Origin: JACQHM01 sp964535215
Lineage (GTDB): Bacteria > Methylomirabilota > Methylomirabilia > Methylomirabilales > JACQHM01
Assembly: GCA_964535215.1 (NCBI GenBank)
Contig: CAZHST010000011.1
Coordinates: forward strand, 19,342 to 83,341
Direction: 5' to 3'
Length of the DNA stretch: 64,000 nucleotides
Shown: positions 49,278 to 57,588 of the stretch, piece by piece
Position numbering within the stretch: position 1 is the stretch's first letter
Layout: each line of letters starts with the position of its first letter
Position numbers and translations under genes: made by a program
Notes under the pieces: generated by a model
Told to the model about the DNA's origin: nothing
Databases searched by the model: none
What the model saw: only the letters and a program-made list of their open reading frames with translations

Positions 49278-50181
49278 TCCAGGGGAGGGGCGGGGAACGG
49301 GAGGCCGCGAAGCCTTGAGCCGCTTCGCCGGAGAGCTGGCCCGGATCATCTCCTCCACCTTAAGCGCTCGCCTTTCTCGAAAGGTGGCCTTGAAGCCGCT
49401 CCGTCCTCAAACGGTAGGGGTGGAGGAGCTCCCCCTTCCGGCGGTTCTGTGGAGGATGTCGTTCACCCGGGGCCTCTCCGGCTGGGCCATGGTGCTGTTT
49501 CGAGCCGCCGATGCCCTCACCCTGGCCCAGCTCCTGTCGGGCCAGGAGGCCGGCTCAGCCCCCCTCCCGGTTGAAGGCCAGGATGGGCTCCGGGAGGCAG
49601 CGGCGCAGGTGGCCGGGGCTCTGGCCTTCTCCCTCGGGAACCTGGGGGGTCGGTCTATCGGCTGCGAGCCTCCCCAGGTGGTCTGGGCGAAGGGGGAGGG
49701 AGAACTCCGCCCCCTCTTCGAGGGAGAGAAGGCAGAGGCCATGCTGGCCGGGTTCGAGGTCGAAGGGGTGCTCAAGAGCGAGGTCCTTGTCATCCTTCAA
49801 CCTTCGCTCCTCCTTGAGATCCAAGAGGTCTTCGCCCCTTCCGCCGGCCCGTCTCGATCCTCCGGGGACAACCCCTTCCCCTCCCTCTCCGAGGACCTGA
49901 ATTCCTGCCGGCCCCAGGGGATCGACCTCCTCCTCGACGTTCCCCTCGTCGTTACCGTAGAGCTCGGGCGGGCCCGGATGCCCATCCGCGAGGTCCTCCA
50001 GCTCTCCCCCGGCTCCGTCATCGAGCTGGACAAGCTGGCGGGGGAGCCCGTGGACATCCTGGTCAACGAGAAGCCCATCGCCCGGGGTGAGGTCGTGGTC
50101 ATCGGCGAGAGCTTCGGTGTCCGCCTGACCCATATCGTGAACCAGGCGGAGCGGGTTCAGAGCCTCCGCGAACGGAATTGA
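49261..50181 (+). CDS. FliN/FliY-like switch protein with CheC-like N domain
   Basis: About 306 residues. The C-terminal SpoA domain is clear: LLLDVPLVVTVELGRARMPI, LSPGSVIELDKLAGEPVDIL and a VIGESFGVRLT ending. The N-terminal ~190 residues resemble the CheC-like domain of FliY, but the helix aligned to the phosphatase motif (LREAAAQVAGALAF) lacks the Asn, so activity is doubtful. Start at ATG 49261 has GGAG nine bases upstream; ATG 49246 is an alternative. Bacillus-type FliY also combines these parts. Confidence 0.78.
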   Translation: MIERGNPGEGRGTGGREALSRFAGELARIISSTLSARLSRKVALKPLRPQTVGVEELPLPAVLWRMSFTRGLSGWAMVLFRAADALTLAQLLSGQEAGSAPLPVEGQDGLREAAAQVAGALAFSLGNLGGRSIGCEPPQVVWAKGEGELRPLFEGEKAEAMLAGFEVEGVLKSEVLVILQPSLLLEIQEVFAPSAGPSRSSGDNPFPSLSEDLNSCRPQGIDLLLDVPLVVTVELGRARMPIREVLQLSPGSVIELDKLAGEPVDILVNEKPIARGEVVVIGESFGVRLTHIVNQAERVQSLRERN

Positions 50182-50201
50182 GGTCGGAGCAAAGGAACAC
50201 G

Positions 50202-50591
50202 ATGGAGATCGATATCCTTGGAACGACGCTGCGGATGCTCCTCTCCCTGGGGGTCACCCTCGGGATCACGGGGGTTCTGCTCTACCTCTTCCGACGGTCG
50301 CCCCTTGCGATGAGGTTCGGGCAGCCCCGGAAGGACCTTATCCAAGTCCTTGCCCGCTGCCCTTTAAGCCCGAGGGAGGCCCTATGCCTGGTCAAAGTGG
50401 GGGAAGAGGTGGTGTTGTTGGGGCTTTCAGGGTCTCAGATCACCTTGCTCCTCCGCCTCCCGGAGGGACTCCAGACCCCGGACTCCCGGTCCCGGACCCT
50501 GGAACAGAGAGACAGAAATGGCCAGGTCCTCCTCGAAGGATCTTCCTTCCCCATCGAAGGGGAAGGGTCAGGGTGGAGGTGGAAAGCATGA
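50202..50591 (+). CDS. fliO: Export gate assembly protein FliO
   Basis: A 137-residue FliO with one membrane helix (LLSLGVTLGITGVLLYLF) followed by a small cytoplasmic beta domain (VLARCPLSPREALCLVKVGE). Its last ~35 residues (TPDSRSRTLEQR) come from repeat sequence (50470-50510 and a CCTTCCCC/GGGGAAGG hairpin). It assists FliP ring assembly. Four bases overlap fliP. Confidence 0.8.
   Translation: MEIDILGTTLRMLLSLGVTLGITGVLLYLFRRSPLAMRFGQPRKDLIQVLARCPLSPREALCLVKVGEEVVLLGLSGSQITLLLRLPEGLQTPDSRSRTLEQRDRNGQVLLEGSSFPIEGEGSGWRWKA
50470..50580. repeat. Repeat pair at the fliO end
   Basis: TCCAGACCCCGGACTCCCGG near 50470 and a CCTTCCCC-ATCGA-AGGGGAAGG hairpin near 50550 are read in frame as the FliO tail. 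Confidence 0.5.
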
Positions 50592-51364
50592 GGATCCCGG
50601 GGGCCTGGACCCTTCTGCTTATAGCCGTCATGGTCTTCATCCAAGGGGAGGCCGTCTCGGCCCAACCCCTGAAGGGGGGCCCCTCCTTGACCCTTCCGAA
50701 GGTCAGCCTCACCTTCCAGGAGACCAGGGATCCCAAGGCGGTGGTCCCGGCCCTCCAGCTGACCCTCCTCCTCACCATCCTAACCCTGGCCCCGGCCCTC
50801 CTTATCCTCCTCACCGCCTTTACCCGGATCGTCATCGTCCTCTCCCTCCTCCGCCAGGCGATGGGAACCCCCCAGATCCCCCCGAACCAGGTCCTTATCG
50901 GCTTGTCCCTGTTTCTGACCTTCTTCGTCATGGCCCCGGTCCTCTCCGAGATGGACCGTCAGGCGCTTCAGCCCTATCTCGCGAAGAAGATCTCAGGGGA
51001 GGAGGCCTTGGAGCGGGCGGCCGGGCCCCTCCGGCAGTTCATGTTTCGGCAGACCCGGGAGGAGGATCTGGCCGTGATGGTCCAGCTCGCCAGGCTCCCG
51101 CGTCCGAAGGACTTAAGCCAGGTGCCCACTTCCACCCTCATCCCGGCCTTTGTCCTGGGGGAGATCCGGACCGCCTTTCAGATCGGTTTTGTCCTGTTTC
51201 TCCCTTTCCTGATCGTGGACATGGTGGTCACCAGCATCCTCCTCTCCATGGGGATGCTCTTTTTGCCCCCGGCCATGATCTCCCTTCCCTTGAAGATCCT
51301 CCTCTTCGTCATGGCCGATGGATGGACCCTGGTCGTCAAGTCCCTGGTGGCCGGATTCCGATGA
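50588..51364 (+). CDS. fliP: Export gate protein FliP
   Basis: A 258-residue FliP. A signal-type leader (LLLIAVMVFIQGEAVSA) is followed by membrane segments and the family blocks FTRIVIVLSLLRQAMGTPQI and IPAFVLGEIRTAFQIGFVLF. It forms the core of the export gate with FliQ and FliR. The start overlaps the fliO stop. Confidence 0.95.
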   Translation: MRIPGAWTLLLIAVMVFIQGEAVSAQPLKGGPSLTLPKVSLTFQETRDPKAVVPALQLTLLLTILTLAPALLILLTAFTRIVIVLSLLRQAMGTPQIPPNQVLIGLSLFLTFFVMAPVLSEMDRQALQPYLAKKISGEEALERAAGPLRQFMFRQTREEDLAVMVQLARLPRPKDLSQVPTSTLIPAFVLGEIRTAFQIGFVLFLPFLIVDMVVTSILLSMGMLFLPPAMISLPLKILLFVMADGWTLVVKSLVAGFR

Positions 51365-51380
51365 AAGGAGGCAAAAGACC

Positions 51381-51650
51381 GTGACCCCGGAGATGGTCAT
51401 CGATCTCGGTCGGCAGACGATCCAGCTCATCCTCCTCCTCTCCGCCCCGCCCCTTCTGGCCGGTCTGGCGGTCGGGGTGCTGGTGGGCCTCTTTCAGGCG
51501 GCCACCCAGCTCCACGAGATGACCCTGACCTTCATCCCCAAGATCCTGGTGGTCTTTCTCGTCCTCTTCCTCCTTCTGCCCTGGATGATGAGGACGCTCA
51601 TCGACTTCACCACGACCCTGCTCCTGGGTCTGGCCCCTTCTCCAAGGTAG
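51381..51650 (+). CDS. fliQ: Export gate protein FliQ
   Basis: An 89-residue FliQ with two membrane helices (QLILLLSAPPLLAGLAVGVL and ILVVFLVLFLLLPWMM). GTG 51381 follows AAAGGAGGC. It occupies the standard position between fliP and fliR. Confidence 0.93.
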   Translation: MTPEMVIDLGRQTIQLILLLSAPPLLAGLAVGVLVGLFQAATQLHEMTLTFIPKILVVFLVLFLLLPWMMRTLIDFTTTLLLGLAPSPR

Positions 51651-51654
51651 GACG

Positions 51655-52473
51655 ATGAGCCTTGAGTCTGGTGTCTGGAGTCTGGAGTCGGGAATCCTCA
51701 AGGAGGTGCCCCTCTTCTTCCTCGCCTTCCTCCGGATCGTGGGCTTCCTCTTCGCCTCCCCCATCCTGGGCAGCCGGGAGGTTCCGCCCCAGATCCCTGT
51801 GGGCCTGAGCCTTCTCCTCACCTTCCTCCTTTACCCCCTCCTCCACGGGAGCACCCCTCCGGGGCCCCAGGATCTCACCGGCTTTACCCTGGGAGCGGTC
51901 GGAGAGGTGGTCGTCGGACTCACCCTGGGCTTTGCCATCCGGCTCCTCTTCGCCGGGGCCCTCATGGCGGGGGAGCTGATGGGGCTCGAAATGGGGGTGA
52001 GCTTGGCCTCCGTCCTGGACCCCCAGTTCCCCCATCCGACGGGGGAACTCTCCCGGTTCCTGCATCATCTCATGGTGCTGGTGTTCTTTGCCTCAAACGG
52101 CCACCACCTGATGCTCCAGGCCCTTGGGAGGAGCTTCCAGTGGGTCCCCCTCTTCGGGCTGGGGGCCGGAGGCTGGGGAATGGGAGCTGAGGTTCTGATC
52201 CGGCTCTTCGGCTCGGCCCTCCACCTGACCCTCCGGCTCTCGGCCCCGCTGCTCGCCGCCCTCTTCGTCGCCCATACGGCCCTGGCGCTCCTGGCCAGGG
52301 CCGCCCCCCAGATGAACGTGGGGATCATCGGGGCCCCCCTCATCCTCTACCTGGGCTTTCTCCTCTTCCTGGCCTCGCTTCCCATGATGGTGCGGCTTTT
52401 TGAGGTCGCCTCTGGATCCCTCGAGGCGGGTCTCCTGCTTCTTGTAAAGAGGATGTCCCATGCCCTTCCCTGA
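51655..52473 (+). CDS. fliR: Export gate protein FliR
   Basis: A 272-residue FliR with multiple membrane helices and the family segment FADSP-like FASPILGSREVPPQIPVGLS. The first about 15 residues (MSLESGVWSLESG) are encoded by a GAGTCTGG repeat and have no counterpart in the family. The start ATG lies two codons after the fliQ stop region. It completes the FliPQR gate with FlhB. Confidence 0.9.
   Translation: MSLESGVWSLESGILKEVPLFFLAFLRIVGFLFASPILGSREVPPQIPVGLSLLLTFLLYPLLHGSTPPGPQDLTGFTLGAVGEVVVGLTLGFAIRLLFAGALMAGELMGLEMGVSLASVLDPQFPHPTGELSRFLHHLMVLVFFASNGHHLMLQALGRSFQWVPLFGLGAGGWGMGAEVLIRLFGSALHLTLRLSAPLLAALFVAHTALALLARAAPQMNVGIIGAPLILYLGFLLFLASLPMMVRLFEVASGSLEAGLLLLVKRMSHALP
51658..51698. 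repeat. GAGTCTGG repeat at the fliR start
   Basis: Eight-base direct units (GAGTCTGG, GTCTGGAGTC, TGGAGTCGG) lie just after the start codon and are translated as Leu-Glu-Ser-Gly repeats. They make the N terminus of FliR. Confidence 0.6.
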
Positions 52474-53560
52474 TCAGGAGCGGACCGAAGCGGCCACGCC
52501 CAGACGGCGGGAGGAGGCCCGGCGTCAGGGGCAGGTGGCGAAGAGCGGAGAGCTGACCGCGGCCGTTGTCCTCGTCGCCCTTGCGGCCGCCTTCTACCTC
52601 GCGGGCGGCGGACTCCTCCGGACCCTCCTTGAGGCAATCCGGGTGAACCTGGCCAGAGCGGGAACGGGGCCTGGCTTCGCGACCCTTGCCAGCCTTCTCC
52701 TCCAGGACGCCTGGCTCTTCGCCAAAGCGGTCACCCCCTTCCTGGCGACGGCCCTGGCGGCGGGGATGGCGGTGAACCTCCTCCAAACGGGTTTTCTCTA
52801 CACCCCCTTGGCCGTGGCCTTCAACTTTGCCCGGCTGAACCCTCGGACCGGTTTGCGGAACCTCCTCTCCGGGAAGTCCCTGGTGGGCCTGGCCCTCTTA
52901 TTCCTGAAGCTCCTCCTCCTCGGCCTCATCGTGTATTCCACCATCGCTTCTGAGTGGGACCATCTCCCCTCCTTGGCCGACGCCGACCTGGCCGATCTTC
53001 TGACCTGGCAGGGCCGCTGGGCCTTCACGCTCCTCATCCGGGTCAGCCTGGCATTCCTCCTCCTGGCCCTCCTGGACTATGGGTGGCAGCGGTGGCTTCA
53101 CGAGAAGGGCCTGAGGATGACCAGGGAAGAGGTCAAGGAGGAGCTCAGGCAGACCGAAGGGGATCCCCGGATCAAGGCCAGGATCCGGAGCCTTCAGCAG
53201 GAGATGGCCCGGCATCGGATGATGAGCCAGGTCCCCCGGGCTACCGTCGTCATTGTTAACCCTATCCACCTGGCGGTGGCCCTCCGCTACGACCGGGAAC
53301 GGATGCCGGCCCCCGTCGTGATCGCCAAGGGGAGGCGGCTCGTCGCCGAGCGGATCGTTCAGAGGGCCAAAGAGCGGGGGATCCCCATCGTGGAGGATCC
53401 TCCCCTGGCCCGGGCCCTCTTCTACGGGGTCCAGGTGGGGGAGGCGATTCCCGTCGCCCTCTACCGGGCGGTGGCCGAGGTCCTGGCCTATGTCTATCTG
53501 GTGGGGCAGCAAGAGACGAAGGCCGGGACCACGTTGGGGGAGGCCGATGCGGTCGCCTGA
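52460..53560 (+). CDS. flhB: Export switch protein FlhB
   Basis: A 366-residue FlhB. It opens with DQERTEAATPRRREEARRQG, has four membrane helices, and a cytoplasmic domain with an autocleavage motif. The motif reads NPIH (VVIVNPIHLAVAL) where most FlhB proteins have NPTH. It switches export from rod/hook to filament substrates together with FliK. It overlaps fliR by 14 bases. Confidence 0.93.
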   Translation: MPFPDQERTEAATPRRREEARRQGQVAKSGELTAAVVLVALAAAFYLAGGGLLRTLLEAIRVNLARAGTGPGFATLASLLLQDAWLFAKAVTPFLATALAAGMAVNLLQTGFLYTPLAVAFNFARLNPRTGLRNLLSGKSLVGLALLFLKLLLLGLIVYSTIASEWDHLPSLADADLADLLTWQGRWAFTLLIRVSLAFLLLALLDYGWQRWLHEKGLRMTREEVKEELRQTEGDPRIKARIRSLQQEMARHRMMSQVPRATVVIVNPIHLAVALRYDRERMPAPVVIAKGRRLVAERIVQRAKERGIPIVEDPPLARALFYGVQVGEAIPVALYRAVAEVLAYVYLVGQQETKAGTTLGEADAVA

Positions 53561-55652
53561 ACGATCGACAGGGAGGATGCCGAAGACAGGAGACCTCACC
53601 GGGAGGCTGATCCGGCAGAGCGATCTCTTCACCGCCCTCGCCATTCTCGGGGTCCTGGCGGTCATGCTGATCCCCTTGCCCCCCTGGCTCCTGGACCTCC
53701 TGCTCACCTTCAACCTCACCTTCTCCATCCTGGTCCTCCTTGTGTCCTTGTTCATCTTGAGGCCGCTGGAGTTTTCGGTCTTCCCCTCCCTCCTTCTCAT
53801 CGCCACCCTCTTCCGCCTGTCGCTGAACGTCGCCTCCACCCGGCTCATCCTCCTCCACGGTGACGAAGGGCCTACGGCGGCCGGCCGGGTCATCGGGGCC
53901 TTCGGCCACTTTGTAGTGGGGGGAAGCTATGTGGTGGGCGCCGTGGTCTTTTTGATCCTGGTCGTCGTCCAGTTCGTGGTCATCACGAAGGGGGCCGGCC
54001 GCATCGCCGAAGTCGCCGCCCGGTTCATCCTGGATGCCATGCCCGGCAAGCAGATGTCCATTGACGCCGATCTGAACGCCGGGTTGATCGACGAGGCCGA
54101 GGCCCGGGCCCGCCGCCGGGAGATCGCGCAAGAGGCCGATTTCTACGGGGCCATGGACGGGGCCAGCAAGTTCATCCGGGGCGATGCGGTGGCGGGGATC
54201 CTCATCACCCTTATCAACATCGTGGGGGGGTTGATCATCGGGATCGTCCAGCAAGGCCTCGAGCCGATGGAGGCCCTCCAGACCTATACGCTCCTCACCA
54301 TCGGGGATGGCCTGGTGACCCAGATCCCGGCCCTGGTGATCTCCACCGCCGCCGGCATCGTGGTCACCCGGGCTGCTTCGGATTCCGACTTCGGGCGGGC
54401 CTTTGCCGGCCAGCTCCTGAGCTCTCCCCGGGCCATGGCCATCACGGCGGCGCTGCTCCTCCTCCTGGGACTCATCCCCGGGCTCCCCCATCTCCCCTTT
54501 TTCCTCCTGGCCACGGTCACGGGCTCTGTGGCCTTAAGCGGCTACAAGGCTCACCCCGTTTCCCTGGGGAAGGAGCGGGAAGAGGCCGCTGCGGCAAGGC
54601 CGGAACGGGTGGAGCAGGTGCTTCCGGTTGATCCGCTGGAGCTGGAGGTCGGGTATGGCCTGATCCCGCTGGTCGATGAGAAACAGGGGGGCGATCTCTT
54701 GGAGCGGATCAGGCGGATCCGCCGCCAGTTTGCCGCCGATCTGGGGTTTGTGGTCCCCCCTGTTCGGATCCGGGATAACCTCCGGCTGCCGGCCGAGGGC
54801 TACGCCATCAAGGTCAGGGGGGTGGAGGTGGGCTCGGGGGTGATCCGGATGGGCCACTTCCTGGCCATGGACCCCGGCACGGCCTCCGGGCCCGTCGAGG
54901 GGATGGAGACCCGGGAGCCCGCCTTCGGCCTCCCGGCCCGATGGATCCCGGCGGACCAGAAGGAGCGGGCCCAGGTGCTAGGGTGGACGGTGGTGGATCC
55001 GCCCTCGGTGATCGCCACCCACTTAAGCGAGGTCATCCGCCAGCATGCGAGGGAGCTGTTGAGCCGGCAGGCTGTTCAGACCCTCCTCGACACCCTGAAA
55101 ACGACCCATCCGGCCGTCGTGGAGGGGGTCGTGCCGAACCTCCTCCCCCTGGGGACCGTCCACCGGGTCCTGCAGAACCTTTTGAGCGAAGGGGTTTCCA
55201 TCCGGGACCTCCCGACGATCTTAGAGGCGCTGGCCGATGCGGCCTCCATCACCAAGGATCCCGGTCTCCTGACGGAGCAGGTCCGGCAGGCCCTCGGCAA
55301 GGCCATCTGCCGCACCCACCTTCCCCCCGACGGGGTCCTGAAGGTGCTGACCTTCAGTCCCCGGACGGAGACCCTGATCCTCGAGGCGTTGGGGAGTCGG
55401 GAGGAGGGGGTGCCCTTCGCCCTGGAGCCCCGACTGGCCCAACGGCTCATCCAGGCCATCGCCCAGGTGCTGGAGCGACTCAAACCCCAGGGGACGCTGC
55501 CGGTTCTCCTCTGCTCCCCCTCCATCCGCCGGCACGTTCGGAGCCTCCTCGAACAGAGCCTTCCGCACCTTCCGGTCCTCTCCTACGCCGAGATCGCCCC
55601 CCAGGTGAGCATCCGGTCCGTCGGGATGGTGGAGGTCACCGATGGGGATTAA
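53547..55652 (+). CDS. flhA: Export gate protein FlhA
   Basis: About 701 residues. The membrane half has eight or so helices and the conserved segment FILDAMPGKQMSIDADLNAG and LIDEAEARARRREI. The cytoplasmic half (from about 340) forms the docking platform for chaperones and FliI. Start 53547 (GGGGGAGG three bases upstream) is chosen; ATG 53577 has a purine run but no spacing. It overlaps flhB by 14 bases. Confidence 0.92.
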   Translation: MRSPERSTGRMPKTGDLTGRLIRQSDLFTALAILGVLAVMLIPLPPWLLDLLLTFNLTFSILVLLVSLFILRPLEFSVFPSLLLIATLFRLSLNVASTRLILLHGDEGPTAAGRVIGAFGHFVVGGSYVVGAVVFLILVVVQFVVITKGAGRIAEVAARFILDAMPGKQMSIDADLNAGLIDEAEARARRREIAQEADFYGAMDGASKFIRGDAVAGILITLINIVGGLIIGIVQQGLEPMEALQTYTLLTIGDGLVTQIPALVISTAAGIVVTRAASDSDFGRAFAGQLLSSPRAMAITAALLLLLGLIPGLPHLPFFLLATVTGSVALSGYKAHPVSLGKEREEAAAARPERVEQVLPVDPLELEVGYGLIPLVDEKQGGDLLERIRRIRRQFAADLGFVVPPVRIRDNLRLPAEGYAIKVRGVEVGSGVIRMGHFLAMDPGTASGPVEGMETREPAFGLPARWIPADQKERAQVLGWTVVDPPSVIATHLSEVIRQHARELLSRQAVQTLLDTLKTTHPAVVEGVVPNLLPLGTVHRVLQNLLSEGVSIRDLPTILEALADAASITKDPGLLTEQVRQALGKAICRTHLPPDGVLKVLTFSPRTETLILEALGSREEGVPFALEPRLAQRLIQAIAQVLERLKPQGTLPVLLCSPSIRRHVRSLLEQSLPHLPVLSYAEIAPQVSIRSVGMVEVTDGD

Positions 55653-55875
55653 GGGGTTCAGGACCATAACCCTCATCGAGGCGATGGAGTCGGGCAAGCG
55701 GGAGCTGGGTCCCGGGGCGGTGATCCTGGAGACCCGGGTGGACGGGCAAGACCTTTCCCTTCACCCGGAAGGGGGTGGAGGTTGTGGCCGCCTCCTCGGG
55801 AGACCGGGGACCGGCGACAGGGGATCAGGGACAAGAGGTGTGGCCTCCAATTTGAGTCCAGCGGAAGGACGATGA
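55642..55875 (+). pseudogene. flhF: Truncated, frameshifted flhF remnant
   Basis: The first ~35 residues (GIKGFRTITLIEAMESGKRE then LGPGAVILETR) are the N terminus of FlhF, the SRP-like GTPase that places flagella. Around 55755 the FlhF-like reading jumps frame (FTRKGVEVVAASS) and then meets a GGAGACC repeat (55795-55835). No NG GTPase domain follows; the frames stop within 120 bases and fliA begins. FlhG, normally next, is absent. It is likely non-functional, although a 77-residue product could still be made. Confidence 0.75.
55795..55860. repeat. GGAGACC-type repeat at the flhF break
   Basis: GGGAGACCGGGGACCGGCGAC then GGGGATCAGGGACAAGAGG are direct units of the family. They occur exactly where the FlhF homology ends, so the repeat may have replaced the rest of the gene. 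Confidence 0.6.
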
Positions 55876-56693
55876 AGGACATCAGGGCCCTTTGGCGGGG
55901 ATACCGCGAGACCGGGGACCCGCGCGTGAAGGAGAAGCTCGTTCAGCACTACATCGACCTGGTGCGCTTCGTGGTCGGGCGGATGCGCCTCCACCTCCCC
56001 TCCCATCTTGAGGTGGAGGATCTGGAGAGTGCAGGGATCCTGGGCCTCCTCTCGGCCATCGAGGACTTCGATCCGGAGCTTGGGGTCGAATTCTCGACGT
56101 ACGCCCGGGCCCGGATCAAAGGGGCGATCCTTGACGAGTTGAGGCAGCTGGATCCGCTCCCCCGCTCGATCCGTCAGAAAGCCAGGGAGATCGAAAGGGC
56201 GCTGATGACGCTGGAGCAGAAGCTCGGCCGCCCGCCGGAGGACGAGGAGGTAGCGGCCTATCTGGGCCTGGATCTTAAGAGCTACTATGATCAGCTCGGC
56301 CAGGCCTGCGGCTTCGGCCTCCTCTCGCTTGACGAACCGGGATCCGATGCCGGGGAGGAGGAGCCCTTCCCCCTCAGCCATCGTCTGGGGGATTCCCACG
56401 CCGGTGATCCCCTCCAGGATCTCCTCGGGAGGGAGCGCCTGGCTCTCCTCGGCCGGCTGATTGCCACCTTGCCCCTTCGGGAGAGGGTGGTGATTGCCCT
56501 CTACTACCAGGAGGGTCTGACGCTCCAGGAGATCGGGGCGATCCTGGAGGTCTCCGAGTCCCGCGTCTCCCAGCTCCACAGCTCGGCCCTCCTCCGCCTC
56601 AGGGCCCGCCTCCGTCGTCTGGGGATCGGCCTTCGGGATCTGGCCCTCGAAGACGATCGGATTCCTGTGGCGAAGCTAAGCGGTCTGCGATGA
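55872..56693 (+). CDS. fliA: Flagellar sigma factor FliA (sigma28)
   Basis: A 273-residue sigma28. Region 2 has VEDLESAGILGLLSAIEDFD and FSTYARARIKGAILDELRQL; region 4 has the helix-turn-helix TLQEIGAILEVSESRVSQLH. It reads promoters such as those at 12445 and 27113. FlgM in this window is its anti-sigma factor. ATG 55872 has GCGGAAGGAC upstream; an earlier frame is repeat-derived. Confidence 0.93.
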   Translation: MKDIRALWRGYRETGDPRVKEKLVQHYIDLVRFVVGRMRLHLPSHLEVEDLESAGILGLLSAIEDFDPELGVEFSTYARARIKGAILDELRQLDPLPRSIRQKAREIERALMTLEQKLGRPPEDEEVAAYLGLDLKSYYDQLGQACGFGLLSLDEPGSDAGEEEPFPLSHRLGDSHAGDPLQDLLGRERLALLGRLIATLPLRERVVIALYYQEGLTLQEIGAILEVSESRVSQLHSSALLRLRARLRRLGIGLRDLALEDDRIPVAKLSGLR

Positions 56694-57328
56694 AGGAGAA
56701 GAAGGGGAGGATCATGGCCGTCAGGGTTCTCCTGGCCCTCTTCATTGCTTCCCTCCCGGCCGGAGGGTGCCTGGGGGAGCGTCAGGCCTTCCTTCACCTG
56801 GGCCACGACCGTTTAGAAACAGGAGCAGCCGTTCTGGTGCTCCCTGTCTGGTCCGATGAAGCGAACAGGGCGGTCGCCGAGCGGATGGCTCGTCTCCTCG
56901 CCCAGGAGCTCGGGGCCCGGTGGGGGAATGTAAAGAGCCATGATTGGCTCCGAGAGACCGGGGCCTGGACGGTCACAGGAGATGGGCAAACTGGAGGTGC
57001 CCGTCTTCAGTCCCTCGTGGCTTCCCTCCAGTCTCCGCCCTCCGGAGAGGGCCTGGCCGTTGGGACGGTGGTTGTCGTGGAAGTCTCTCTTTACGAGCAG
57101 TATTGGGAGCGGCTGACCAAGATCACCCGGGTGGGGCTTGAGGCCCGCCTGATCCACCCTTCGACGGGTCACCCCCTGTGGGGGGGACGTTACGATGTCC
57201 AGGTGAAGGGCCATCCGGGGCGGGCCTTTGACGACGCCACCCGCCTTGCGATCAGCGGGCTGGCGGAAGCCTTAGATCGGGAAGCGAGAGGATGGCTTCA
57301 GGGGAGGGTCCCCTCTGGGAGGAGGTAA
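56690..57328 (+). CDS. Lipoprotein of unknown family
   Basis: A 212-residue exported protein. The signal peptide VRVLLALFIASLPAGGC has a lipobox-like end (SLPAGGC). The mature part has an alternating pattern (GAAVLVLPVWSDEANRAVAE, then VGTVVVVEVSLYEQYWERLT) reminiscent of periplasmic beta-alpha domains in lipoproteins of the CsgG/LpoB kind, but I cannot assign it firmly. A small repeat around 57000-57045 is translated. The start overlaps the fliA stop (ATGA); a second ATG at 56714 is possible. Confidence 0.6.
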   Translation: MKEKKGRIMAVRVLLALFIASLPAGGCLGERQAFLHLGHDRLETGAAVLVLPVWSDEANRAVAERMARLLAQELGARWGNVKSHDWLRETGAWTVTGDGQTGGARLQSLVASLQSPPSGEGLAVGTVVVVEVSLYEQYWERLTKITRVGLEARLIHPSTGHPLWGGRYDVQVKGHPGRAFDDATRLAISGLAEALDREARGWLQGRVPSGRR

Positions 57329-57330
57329 CC

Positions 57331-57576
57331 ATGCCATCGAACATCGCCTCGGACGGTCCCGGCCACATCCTCCCCCCGGGAAGGCCCCCAACGGACTCCA
57401 GGCCCAGGAGCCCCCGTCAGCCCCGGTCACGTCCCCGACGCCCGATGGGAGATGCCCGATCCCCGGGCCCAGACCCCGGCCACCAAGCCAGATGCCACAC
57501 AGACGAAGAGACGCTAGAGGCAGGAGGCGGGGATCCGGAGTCTCCCACAGGGCAGCTCATCGATCTTACCGTTTGA
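57331..57576 (+). CDS. Small Pro/Arg-rich protein of unknown function
   Basis: An 81-residue frame with GGGAGGAGG upstream of ATG 57331, directly after the lipoprotein gene. Most of it is Pro/Arg/Ser-rich and of low complexity, partly from repeat-like DNA; only the end (GQLIDLTV) looks like folded protein. It may be a small flagellar accessory gene eroded by repeats. No family assigned. Confidence 0.4.
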   Translation: MPSNIASDGPGHILPPGRPPTDSRPRSPRQPRSRPRRPMGDARSPGPDPGHQARCHTDEETLEAGGGDPESPTGQLIDLTV

Positions 57577-57588
57577 GGAGGTCTTCCC

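Noticed and set aside
53262..54491. A long minus-strand frame opposite flhB and flhA
   Set aside because: Gly/Asp/His-rich composition of an antisense shadow; the plus strand carries clear FlhB and FlhA domains.
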